In this document: positions 28,045-37,339 of the stretch, piece by piece
Layout of the letters: each line of letters opens with the position of its first letter
Position numbering within the stretch: the first letter of the stretch is position 1
From: Streptomyces carminius
GTDB lineage: Bacteria; Actinomycetota; Actinomycetes; Streptomycetales; Streptomycetaceae
Assembly (NCBI RefSeq): GCF_002794255.1
Contig: NZ_PGGW01000060.1
Span: 1 to 64,000, forward strand
Length of the DNA stretch: 64,000 nt
Reading direction: 5' to 3'
The notes under the pieces: model-generated
Database searches by the model: none
Seen by the model: only the letters and a program-made list of their open reading frames with translations
Told to the model about the DNA's origin: nothing
Translations under genes and position numbers: made by a program

Positions 28045-28264
28045 ACCCGCCGGACACTCACCGGGCCGGACCGGGAACACCGGGCGCCCTCCCGGCGTAC
28101 GGTCGGGTGTACGGGTCCCGCGGCGCGCGCCGTGTGCCGCGGCTCCGGAGCACGCAGAGCACGAAACACGAAACACGAACCACAGAGCACAGAACGCAGA
28201 ACGCAGACCGAAGCCGGACGAACCAGTCGACCGGACCCGACTGAAGCTGTCGAAAGGCGCGCTG

Positions 28265-29470
28265 ATGGTGCGAAGCCGCTCCCTGTCCCTCCGACCGCTC
28301 GCGCGGCCGCGCCCGCGCGGGGCGGCCGCCTGTCTCGCCGGGCTCGCGCTGCTGGCGGCGGGCTGCACCGGCGGCGGCGGGGATTCCGCGGACCGCGGGA
28401 ACGCGACGGGTTCCGCCACCCCGGGGCCCTCCGGGGAGACCTCCCGCTCCCCCGGCGCCTCCGCCGCGCCCGCCGAGGGGTCGGTGAAGGTCGTGGAGAC
28501 CGTCGCGACGGGTCTGAAGTCGCCCTGGGGGCTCGCCCCGCTGCCGGACGGCGACCTGCTGGTCTCCTCCCGGGACGAGGGCACCGTCTCCCGGGTGGAC
28601 GCCGGGACCGGTAGGACCACCGAGCTGGGCTCGGTGCCCGGGGTCGACCCGGACGGCGAGGGCGGCCTGCTGGGCATCGCCCTCTCCCCGGACTTCGCCG
28701 AGGACCGCTATGTCTACGCGTACTTCACCAGCGCCTCCGACAACCGGATCGTACGCATGCGCTACGACGCGGACCGGGAGGCGGGCCGGCAACTGGACGC
28801 GCCCAGCACGGTCCTGCGCGGCATCCCCAAGGGGATGATCCACAACGGCGGGCGGATCGCCTTCGGCCCGGACCGGATGCTCTACGCGGGGACGGGCGAC
28901 TCCGGGGACCGGAGCCTGTCCCAGGACCGGGAGTCCCTCGGCGGCAAGATCCTGCGCATGACGCCGGACGGCGAACCTCCCGGCCACGGCAACCCCGAGG
29001 CCGACTCGGTGGTCTACTCCTGGGGCCACCGTAACGTCCAGGGGCTGGACTGGGACGCCGACAAGCGGCTGTGGGCCTCGGAGTTCGGCCAGAACACCTG
29101 GGACGAGCTGAACCTGATCCGGCCCGGCGGGAACTACGGCTGGCCCGAGGCGGAGGGCAGGGCCGGCGAGGAGGGTTTCATCGACCCCGTGGCGCAGTGG
29201 GAGCCCGCCGAGGCCTCCCCCAGCGGCATCGCCGTCGCGAACGGCTCGGTGTGGCTGGCGGCCCTGCGCGGCGAACGGCTCTGGCGGGTCCCCCTGAAGG
29301 GGGAGGAAACAGTGGCGGATCCCCAGGCGTTCCTGGAAAGTGAGTACGGGCGGTTGCGAACGGTGGTCCCCGACGGGGACGGCGGGCTGTGGCTGGTCAC
29401 CAGCGAGACCGACTCGCGCGGTACGCCCGGAGAGGACGACGACCGCATTCTGAAGCTGGAGGTCAGCTGA
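28265..29470 (+). CDS. PQQ-dependent sugar dehydrogenase-like lipoprotein
   Basis: Encodes 401 residues from ATG 28265. A lipoprotein signal peptide ends in the lipobox LLAAGC with Cys34, so the mature protein is anchored outside the membrane. A Ser/Gly/Pro linker follows. From about residue 80 the protein is a glucose/sorbosone dehydrogenase-type six-bladed beta-propeller: GLKSPWGLAPLPDGDLLVS, GGLLGIALSPDFAEDRYVY, KGMIHNGGRIAFGPD, and SWGHRNVQGLDWDADKRLW carrying the catalytic-type His. The C-terminal blade ends in RILKLEVS. These enzymes oxidise aldoses with soluble PQQ in other bacteria; activity in Streptomyces is generally unproven. Its stop overlaps the start of the next gene. Confidence 0.88.
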   Translation: MVRSRSLSLRPLARPRPRGAAACLAGLALLAAGCTGGGGDSADRGNATGSATPGPSGETSRSPGASAAPAEGSVKVVETVATGLKSPWGLAPLPDGDLLVSSRDEGTVSRVDAGTGRTTELGSVPGVDPDGEGGLLGIALSPDFAEDRYVYAYFTSASDNRIVRMRYDADREAGRQLDAPSTVLRGIPKGMIHNGGRIAFGPDRMLYAGTGDSGDRSLSQDRESLGGKILRMTPDGEPPGHGNPEADSVVYSWGHRNVQGLDWDADKRLWASEFGQNTWDELNLIRPGGNYGWPEAEGRAGEEGFIDPVAQWEPAEASPSGIAVANGSVWLAALRGERLWRVPLKGEETVADPQAFLESEYGRLRTVVPDGDGGLWLVTSETDSRGTPGEDDDRILKLEVS

Positions 29471-29694
29471 TGTTCAATCTGGTCGACGAGCTGTTCAACC
29501 CCGGGCAGCGCCATGCCGAGGACGAACGTCAGCGGCTGGAGAGCACCCGGTTCGACGAGGGTGCCCACGAGCCGGGCTGCGGCCCGATCGACCTCAGCTC
29601 CGGCTGCGTCCTGATAAGGCCGCCGCGCCCGGTGCCGGCGGAGGAGACGGACCCCGCCCCGGAGCCGGGCCCGGGACCGGACCCGGCTCCGTAG
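29470..29694 (+). CDS. Small protein, DUF6191-like
   Basis: Encodes 74 residues. The ATG shares its A with the TGA of the lipoprotein gene, so translation is probably coupled. The start MFNLVDELFNPGQRHAEDER and the central GPIDLSSGCVLIRPP match the pattern I recall for DUF6191 proteins, followed by a Pro/Glu-rich tail. There is no signal peptide or membrane segment. The function is unknown. It converges on the LuxR gene 39 bases away. Confidence 0.75.
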   Translation: MFNLVDELFNPGQRHAEDERQRLESTRFDEGAHEPGCGPIDLSSGCVLIRPPRPVPAEETDPAPEPGPGPDPAP

Positions 29695-29733
29695 CGGAGG
29701 CCCGGCCCGCCCTCCGCGCCGGTCCGGTCCGCC

Positions 29734-32700
29734 TCATCCCACCGCCGCGCGCCCGGCCTCGCCCACCGGCTCCACCAGCCGCAGCCGGTGCGCCATCGCC
29801 GCCGCCTCACCGCGCCCGGAGACCTCCAGCTTCGCCAGGATGTTGGAGACGTGCACACTGGCCGTCTTCGGCGAGATGAACAGTTCCTCGGCTATCTGCC
29901 GGTTGCTGCGCCCCGCCGCCACCAGGCGCAGCACGTCCCGCTCACGCCGGGTCAGGCCGAAGGACTCCACCGGATCCGCCGGAGGTTCCGGCGGCGCCGT
30001 CCCGCCGCCGCGGCCGTTCCCGCCGCTGCCGCATCCGCCGGTGCCGGGTGCCTTCAGCGGGACGCGGGCCCGCCCGGCCAGCTGCCCGATCCGCTCGCCC
30101 AGCGGTACGGCGCCCAGCCGCAGCGCCGTACCGTACGCCAGGGCCAGCAGCTCCGCGGCCCTCTCCCGCTCCCGCCCCTGGTCCAGCAGTGCCTCCGCCC
30201 AGCGGTACCGCGCCTGGGCCAGCCGGTAGGGCCGCTCCACCCGCTCGAAGGCGGCCACCGCCTCGGCCCAGCGGTCCGGGTCGTCCCGGCCCTCGGCCCG
30301 CAGCAGTTCGGCGTCCACCAGCAGCCCGTACGCCGCCCACACCGGCACCAGCCGCGGCAGCCGCCGGGCCGCCCGGCGGATCCGCGCCATGACACGGGCC
30401 CGGCCCTCCTCGGCGGCGGGCAGCCCGCGGGTGTCCGCCTCGACCGACAGCCCGGCGTACAGCAGCTGCCAGGCGTAGCGCTCGGTGGAGAGGGGGAAGC
30501 CCCGCTCCAGTGCCTCCGCCAGGATCCGCCGGGCCTCCAGCGGCCGGCCGCGGGCCGCCTCGATCTCCAGCCCCACCCGGGCGAGCGGAATGACGTACTG
30601 CGGCTGCGGGTCGTGGGTGCCGTAGTGCGACCATGCCTCGGCCAGTTTCCGGGCGGCCAGGTCCACATCGCCCCGGCGGAGGGCGAGATGGGCGGCGCCC
30701 AGGGCGGCGGCGCCGCGCGGCTTGGCGCCGTACGCCAGTCTGCCGGTGGCGGCCAGCGCCGCGTCGGCCTCCGTCCAGCGGCCCAGCGCGGTCAGCGACT
30801 CGGCCTGGTTGCCGTGCAGCCAGGCCCGGGTGTCCCGCAGGCCGAAGCGGTGGGCGACCCGCAGGCCCTCCGCCACCACCTCCAGGGCCTGTGCCGAACG
30901 GCCCACCTCCTCCAGGGTGTCCGACAGGTTGACGTGGCAGCGCCCCATCACGGAGACCTCGCCCTGCTCGACGACCCGCCGGACGGCCGACGCCATCTCG
31001 GCGAGCCCGCCCGTCACGTCCCCCGCGGAGACCCGCAGCCGGCCCAGGGTGAGCCGGGCGTGCAGTTCGGTGCTCCCGGCCCCCACCAGGGCGGCCAGTT
31101 CCACGGCGCGCCGTGCGGTGGTGAGTGCCTCGGGGCCGGGCTCGTGGACGGCGCCCCAGGCCGCGGCGAAGGCCAGCACCTCGGCGTGGACCGGGGAGGG
31201 CGGCAGTCCGCGCACCAGCTCCTGGGCCCGGGCCAGCTCCGCCCAGCCGTCGCCCTGGGAGCTGGTCTCGGCGACCTTGGAGCGCCACGTCCAGAACCAG
31301 GCCGCCCGCAGCGGCTCCTTCTCCTCGTCCAGCAGCCGCAGGGCCTGCTTGACGACCACCTGCGCCCGCTTGCGCTCGCCCGACAGCCGGGCGGCGGTCA
31401 CCGTCTCGGCCAGCAGGTCCAGATAGCGCAGTTCCTCGTCCCCGCACTCGCAGGCCGGGTACACCTCGGCGTGTTCGAGGACCGGCAGGGCGAGTCTGGT
31501 CTCGGAGGAGGCGTCCTCCCACAGCTCCAGCGCCCGGTCCAGCAGCCGCAGCTGCTCGGCGTAGGCGTAGCGCCGCCGGGCCGCGACCGCGGCCGCCAGC
31601 ACGGCGGGCAGCGCCTTGGCCACGTCGCGGGCGGCGTACCAGTGGCTGGCCAGACGGGCGGCCCGCTCGTCGGTGCGGACCAGGCCCGGGTCGTTCTCCA
31701 GCGCCTGGGCGTAACGGCGGTTGAGGGTGACGCGTTCGCCGGGGAGCAGGTCCTCCGAGACGGCCTCGCGCACCAGCGCGTGCCGGAAGCGGTAGCCGTC
31801 GCCGTCCTGGGTGGGGGTGAGGACGTTGGCGCCCACCGCGGCGCGCAGCGCCTCGATCAGTTCGTTCTCGGGCAGTCGCGCCACCGCCGCGAGCAGGGTG
31901 TGCTCCACCGCGGAACCGCCCTCGGCGGCGGTCCGCACCACCTGCTCGGCCGTCTCCGGCAGCGCCTCGACCCGGACCAGCAGCAGATCGCGCAGCGAGT
32001 CGCTGATGCCGCAGGAGGAGCCGGCGACCGTCAGCTCCTCCACAAAGAAGGGGATGCCCTCGGAACGTTCGAAGATCTGCTCGACCAGCTCGTGCTCGGG
32101 CTCCTCGACGCCCTGGATGCCGGCCATCTGCGCCCGCACCTCCTCCCGGCCGAACCTGGGCAGCTCGATGCGGCGGACGGTGCGCAGCCGGTCCAGTTCG
32201 GCGAGGAAGGGACGCAGGGGGTGGCGGCGGTGGATGTCGTCGGAGCGGTAGGTGGCGACGACGACCAGCCGGGCCCGGCCCAGTGAGCGGAACAGGTACG
32301 CCAGCAGCTCGCGGGTGGAGCGGTCGGCCCAGTGCAGGTCCTCGACGGCGAGGACGAGGGTGCGGTCCCTGGAGAGCGACTCCAGCAGCCGGGCGGTCAG
32401 CTCGAACAGCCGGGCCCGGCCGTCCTCCTCGTGCCACTCACGGGTGGGCTCGCCCAGCTCGGGCAGCAGCCGGGCCAGTTCGCCCTCCTGGCCCGCGGCG
32501 GCGGCCGTCAGTTCCGCGCCGAGCCCGCGGTGCAGGGAGCGCAGCACGGTGGAGACGGGCGCGAAGGGCAGGCCCTCCGCGCCGATCTCGACACAGCCGC
32601 CGACGGCCGTGACCGCGCCGGCGGCACGGGCCGCGGCCAGGAACTCCTCCAGCAGCCGGGTCTTGCCGACTCCGGCCTCCCCCGCCACCACGACCGCCTG

Positions 32701-32808
32701 CGGCTCGCCCGTGGCGGTGCGGGCGAGCGCGCCGGTGAGAGCGGTCAGTTCGTCCCCGCGCCCGACGAACACCGGGCTGACCCTCGTCATGTCCACGAGG
32801 CCGAGCAT
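29734..32808 (-). CDS. Large LuxR family (LAL-type) ATP-binding transcriptional regulator
   Basis: Encodes about 1024 residues from ATG 32808 (MLGLVDMTRVSPVFVGR). Alternatives are ATG 32790, or ATG 32907, which overlaps the upstream stop as TGATG but adds only an Ala-rich tail. An AAA-type ATPase module has Walker A GEAGVGKTRLLEEF and Walker B LVLAVEDLHWAD. A long helical TPR-like middle follows, then a C-terminal LuxR helix-turn-helix, LTRRERDVLRLVAAGRSNRQ and IAEELFISPKTASVHVSNIL. LAL regulators are usually pathway activators with a sensor ATPase. No pathway cluster is adjacent, so targets are unknown. Confidence 0.92.
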   Translation of the reverse strand: MLGLVDMTRVSPVFVGRGDELTALTGALARTATGEPQAVVVAGEAGVGKTRLLEEFLAAARAAGAVTAVGGCVEIGAEGLPFAPVSTVLRSLHRGLGAELTAAAAGQEGELARLLPELGEPTREWHEEDGRARLFELTARLLESLSRDRTLVLAVEDLHWADRSTRELLAYLFRSLGRARLVVVATYRSDDIHRRHPLRPFLAELDRLRTVRRIELPRFGREEVRAQMAGIQGVEEPEHELVEQIFERSEGIPFFVEELTVAGSSCGISDSLRDLLLVRVEALPETAEQVVRTAAEGGSAVEHTLLAAVARLPENELIEALRAAVGANVLTPTQDGDGYRFRHALVREAVSEDLLPGERVTLNRRYAQALENDPGLVRTDERAARLASHWYAARDVAKALPAVLAAAVAARRRYAYAEQLRLLDRALELWEDASSETRLALPVLEHAEVYPACECGDEELRYLDLLAETVTAARLSGERKRAQVVVKQALRLLDEEKEPLRAAWFWTWRSKVAETSSQGDGWAELARAQELVRGLPPSPVHAEVLAFAAAWGAVHEPGPEALTTARRAVELAALVGAGSTELHARLTLGRLRVSAGDVTGGLAEMASAVRRVVEQGEVSVMGRCHVNLSDTLEEVGRSAQALEVVAEGLRVAHRFGLRDTRAWLHGNQAESLTALGRWTEADAALAATGRLAYGAKPRGAAALGAAHLALRRGDVDLAARKLAEAWSHYGTHDPQPQYVIPLARVGLEIEAARGRPLEARRILAEALERGFPLSTERYAWQLLYAGLSVEADTRGLPAAEEGRARVMARIRRAARRLPRLVPVWAAYGLLVDAELLRAEGRDDPDRWAEAVAAFERVERPYRLAQARYRWAEALLDQGRERERAAELLALAYGTALRLGAVPLGERIGQLAGRARVPLKAPGTGGCGSGGNGRGGGTAPPEPPADPVESFGLTRRERDVLRLVAAGRSNRQIAEELFISPKTASVHVSNILAKLEVSGRGEAAAMAHRLRLVEPVGEAGRAAVG

Positions 32809-32906
32809 CGCACAGGGGTCCGACAGCCCGGCAACGGTTTTCGCCGCGGGCGTGACCGCCCCCGGGGCCGCGGCGGCGGTCGCCGCCGCGGGAGTCGCCA
32901 GGGGCA

Positions 32907-33098
32907 TCAGGCCGCCCGGATCCACCGCCTGGGACTCCGCCGTCCCTCCCCCTCGTGCCGCTCCCCGCCGTGCCGCTCCCCGGTCCGTTCCGCCCGGCTC
33001 CGGCGGCGGGCGGCGGTGGCCTCGCGCACCAGCCGTTCCCGGTCGGCCTCGCGGCGCAGTTCCTCGGCGCGCTCCTGCTGTATCCGGTACTCCAGCAT
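32907..33098 (-). CDS. Small basic helical protein upstream of the LAL regulator
   Basis: Encodes 63 residues from ATG 33098 (MLEYRIQQERAEELRREADR) with GGGGGGA before it. It is highly charged with long runs of Arg and Glu, consistent with a single amphipathic helix or coiled coil, and has no membrane segment. Similar short proteins are frequent in Streptomyces without known function. Its TGA overlaps an ATG at 32907 in frame with the regulator, so the two genes may be translationally coupled. Confidence 0.7.
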   Translation of the reverse strand: MLEYRIQQERAEELRREADRERLVREATAARRRSRAERTGERHGGERHEGEGRRSPRRWIRAA

Positions 33099-33337
33099 CT
33101 TCGGTCCCCCCGGTTGTCGACGGTCGCCGCCTTCCGTTCCCGGCGGCTGCTCTCCACCGTCGTCTCCCAGTCGGGTCCGGCGCATCGGGAGCCTGCCCGA
33201 TGTTCACGGCGCCGACCGCCTTAGTCCCCGGGGCCGGGACACCGGTGAGCCCGCCGGCCCCTCCTCAGAAAGCCCGGAAAGGGCCTGAGGCCCCCTCAGG
33301 ACGCCTGGGGTTCCGCACCCGGGATGCCGCCGGACCC
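33099..33337. other. Intergenic DNA upstream of the small helical protein
   Basis: No gene is supported here. It holds a short palindrome CCTGAGG/CCTCAGG at 33284-33300 and presumably the promoter for the small gene and regulator, since the gatB terminators lie just to the right. Confidence 0.4.
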
Positions 33338-33401
33338 GCCGTGCCGCCCCGCGGGGCGGCACGGCACGGCCCCCGCGCCCGGACGGGACGCGGGGGCCGT
33401 G
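33338..33401 (-). terminator. Two tandem hairpin terminators after gatB
   Basis: Two abutting 13-bp perfect stems: 33338-33350 with 33353-33365, and 33365-33377 with 33389-33401. They lie 72-135 bases past the gatB stop and end the gatCAB operon. Confidence 0.88.
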
Positions 33402-33473
33402 GGGACAAGCCGTGGACGGGCCGTGGACAGGCCGTGGGCAGGTCTTGAACAGTGCGCCGCCCCGTGCCGCGGG

Positions 33474-34982
33474 TCAGCCCTGGCCGCCCAGCTTCTCCAG
33501 GATGAGTTCCCGCACCCGGGCGGCGTCCGCCTGCCCCCGGGTGGCCTTCATCACGGCACCGACGAGCGCGCCGGCCGCCTGCACCTTGCCGCCGCGGATC
33601 TTGTCCGCGACGGCGGCGTTGGCGGCGATCGCCTCGTCCACGGCCGCGCTCAGCGCGCCGGTGTCCGAGACGACCTTCAGCCCGCGCTTGTCCACGACCT
33701 CGTCCGGTCCGCCCTCGCCCGCGAGGACGCCCTCGATCACCTGGCGGGCCAGCTTGTCGTTGAGGGAGCCCTCGGCGACCAGCGCGCACACCCGGGCGAC
33801 CTCGGCGGGGGTGATGGGCAGTGCGGACAGCTCGGTGCCCTGCTCGTTCGCCCGGCGGGCCAGCTCACCCATCCACCACTTGCGGGCCTGGTCGGCCGGG
33901 GCGCCCGCGTCCATGGTGGCGGTGATCAGGTCGATGGCGCCCGCGTTGAGGACGGACTGCATCTCGTGCTGCGAGACGCCCCACTCCTCGCGCAGCCGGT
34001 TGCGGCGCAGCCGCGGCAGCTCGGGCAGCCCGGTCCGCAGCTCCGCCACCCACTCCCGGGCGGGCGCGACGGGCACCAGGTCCGGCTCGGGGAAGTAGCG
34101 GTAGTCCTCCGCCTCCTCCTTGACGCGGCCGGAGGTGGTGGAGCCGGTGTCCTCGTGGAAGTGGCGGGTCTCCTGCACGATCGTCCCGCCCGCGTCCAGC
34201 ACGGCGGCGTGCCGCTGGATCTCGAAACGGGTGGCCCGCTCGACGCTGCGCAGCGAGTTGACGTTCTTGGTCTCGCTGCGGGTGCCGAACGTCTCCCTCC
34301 CGTGCGGGCGCAGCGACAGGTTGACGTCGCAGCGCAGCTGCCCCATCTCCATCCGGGCCTCGGAGACGCCCAGGGCGCGGATCAGTTCGCGCAGCTCGGC
34401 GACGTACGCCCGGGCCACCTCCGGGGCGCGCTCCCCGGCGCCCGTGATGGGCCTGGTGACGATCTCGACCAGGGGGATGCCGGCCCGGTTGTAGTCCAGC
34501 AGCGAGTGCGAGGCGCCGTGGATGCGGCCCGTGGCGCCGCCGATGTGCGTGGACTTGCCGGTGTCCTCCTCCATGTGGGCGCGCTCGATCTCCACCCGGA
34601 AGACCTCGCCGTCCTCCAGCTGCACGTCGAGGTACCCGTCGAAGGCGATCGGCTCGTCGTACTGGGAGATCTGGAAGTTCTTCGGCATGTCCGGATAGAA
34701 GTAGTTCTTCCGGGCGAACCGGCACCACTCGGCGATCTCGCAGTTCAGCGCGAGGCCGATCCGGACGGTGGACTCCACCGCGGTCGCGTTGACGACCGGC
34801 AGCGAGCCGGGCATGCCCAGGCAGACGGGGCACGTCTGGGTGTTGGGCTCGGCGCCCAGCGCTGTGGAGCAACCGCAGAACATTTTGGTCCTGGTGCCCA
34901 GTTCGACATGGACCTCCAGGCCCATGACGGGGTCGTAGGAGGCCAGCGCGTCCTCGTACGACACCAGTTCAGTGACAGTCAC
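33474..34982 (-). CDS. gatB: Asp-tRNA(Asn)/Glu-tRNA(Gln) amidotransferase subunit B
   Basis: Encodes 502 residues, the usual length. GatB binds and phosphorylates the misacylated tRNA in the GatCAB transamidosome. Seen are YDPVMGLEVHVELGTRTKMFCGC, the zinc cysteines (CGCSTALG with CPVCLGMPGSLP), RKNYFYPDMPKNFQISQYD, and the C-terminal YqeY-like tail ending REEWGV...LEKLGGQG. It is last in the gatC-gatA-small protein-gatB operon, with a 28-base gap upstream. Confidence 0.97.
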   Translation of the reverse strand: MTVTELVSYEDALASYDPVMGLEVHVELGTRTKMFCGCSTALGAEPNTQTCPVCLGMPGSLPVVNATAVESTVRIGLALNCEIAEWCRFARKNYFYPDMPKNFQISQYDEPIAFDGYLDVQLEDGEVFRVEIERAHMEEDTGKSTHIGGATGRIHGASHSLLDYNRAGIPLVEIVTRPITGAGERAPEVARAYVAELRELIRALGVSEARMEMGQLRCDVNLSLRPHGRETFGTRSETKNVNSLRSVERATRFEIQRHAAVLDAGGTIVQETRHFHEDTGSTTSGRVKEEAEDYRYFPEPDLVPVAPAREWVAELRTGLPELPRLRRNRLREEWGVSQHEMQSVLNAGAIDLITATMDAGAPADQARKWWMGELARRANEQGTELSALPITPAEVARVCALVAEGSLNDKLARQVIEGVLAGEGGPDEVVDKRGLKVVSDTGALSAAVDEAIAANAAVADKIRGGKVQAAGALVGAVMKATRGQADAARVRELILEKLGGQG

Positions 34983-35010
34983 GGAGAGTCAGACCTTTCG
35001 GGCGCTGCGG

Positions 35011-35249
35011 TCAGTCGTCGGCGAGGACGTCGTCGATGTCCAGGCGGCGCAGTTCACGGACGAGGATGGCGGCGTTGGTAAGGACCGCGGCACCGGACAC
35101 GACCGCGTCCAGGAGCTTGAGCCGGTCGGTCTCGCGCCGGGCGAGCTGGACCTGCTTGACGATGCCGACGACGCCGAAGAGCGAGCTGCCGATGGCCAGG
35201 TAGAGGCCGGGCCTGCTCTTGCGGAATCCCTTGTACTTGTTGAGGGTGC

Positions 35250-35253
<4 letters not shown>
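35011..35253 (-). CDS. Small membrane-associated protein between gatA and gatB
   Basis: Encodes 80 residues from GTG 35253 (MSTLNKYKGFRKSRPGLYLA). The start overlaps the gatA stop as GTGA, and GAGGAGG lies upstream inside gatA, so translation is coupled. It has a hydrophobic segment (LYLAIGSSLFGVVGIV), a second weaker one (VVSGAAVLTNAAILV) and an acidic end. I know of no defined family function. The position inside the operon and tight coupling suggest it is made in step with the amidotransferase, but there is no evidence that it binds it. Confidence 0.85.
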
Positions 35254-36752
<1,499 letters not shown>

Positions 36753-36755
36753 GGT

Positions 36756-37052
36756 TCAGTCCTCCCCCAGGATCTGCGGCACCTTGAAACGCTGCTGCTC
36801 CTGGGCCGGGGCGCCGGAGAGCGCCTGGTCGGGGGCCAGCGACGGACGGATCTCGTCCGGGCGCATGACGTTGGTCAGCGGCAGCGGGTGGGAGGTCGGC
36901 GGTACGTCCTCGTCGGCGACATCGGAGACGCGGGCGACCGCGCCGATGATCTGGTCGAGCTGTCCGGCGAAGTGGTCGAGCTCTTCGTCCTTCAGCTCCA
37001 GACGCGCCAGCCGGGCGAGGTGGGCGACCTCCTCGCGCGTGATGCCAGGCAT
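36756..37052 (-). CDS. gatC: Asp-tRNA(Asn)/Glu-tRNA(Gln) amidotransferase subunit C
   Basis: Encodes 98 residues from ATG 37052 (MPGITREEVAHLARLARLEL), the conserved family start. GatC is a small helical belt that joins GatA and GatB. It is the first gene of the operon. The 287-base region upstream holds the promoter and, at its far end, the rmdB terminator. Confidence 0.95.
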   Translation of the reverse strand: MPGITREEVAHLARLARLELKDEELDHFAGQLDQIIGAVARVSDVADEDVPPTSHPLPLTNVMRPDEIRPSLAPDQALSGAPAQEQQRFKVPQILGED

Positions 37053-37339
37053 GCAGCGATTCCTCGGGGTGAGTGGTGGATCCTTCGGGGTTTGGCGGAC
37101 TCTTCCTTCGGTCCGCCCCAATCCTATGGCCTACGGCGTCCGCGGCGGTGGGCGCACGGCGCCGCGGACGCGCTGTGCGGACCGGGCGGAATGGGCCGGG
37201 CGCGCCGGGCTCCGGCCCGTGCTCCCCGACGGCGGCGGCGGGTGCCGTGTCCTTCCGGCGCCCGGTCCGCACCGGGACGCCGGTCCGCACCGGCCCGGCG
37301 GGTCCGGGGATCTCCGGGACCGGGCCGCCCGGAGCGGGG
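37053..37339. promoter_or_regulatory. gatC promoter region and rmdB 3' flank
   Basis: There is no gene here. A short hairpin GGTCCGGGGATCTCCGGGACC at 37301-37321 fits an rmdB terminator, and CGGTCCGCACCGG occurs twice (37264-37276 and 37281-37293). The gatC promoter should lie in 37053-37200; no clear boxes are assigned. Confidence 0.4.

Noticed and set aside
33284..33300. CCTGAGG/CCTCAGG palindrome as a third terminator after gatB
   Set aside because: The stem is only 7 bp and two stronger hairpins lie closer to gatB.
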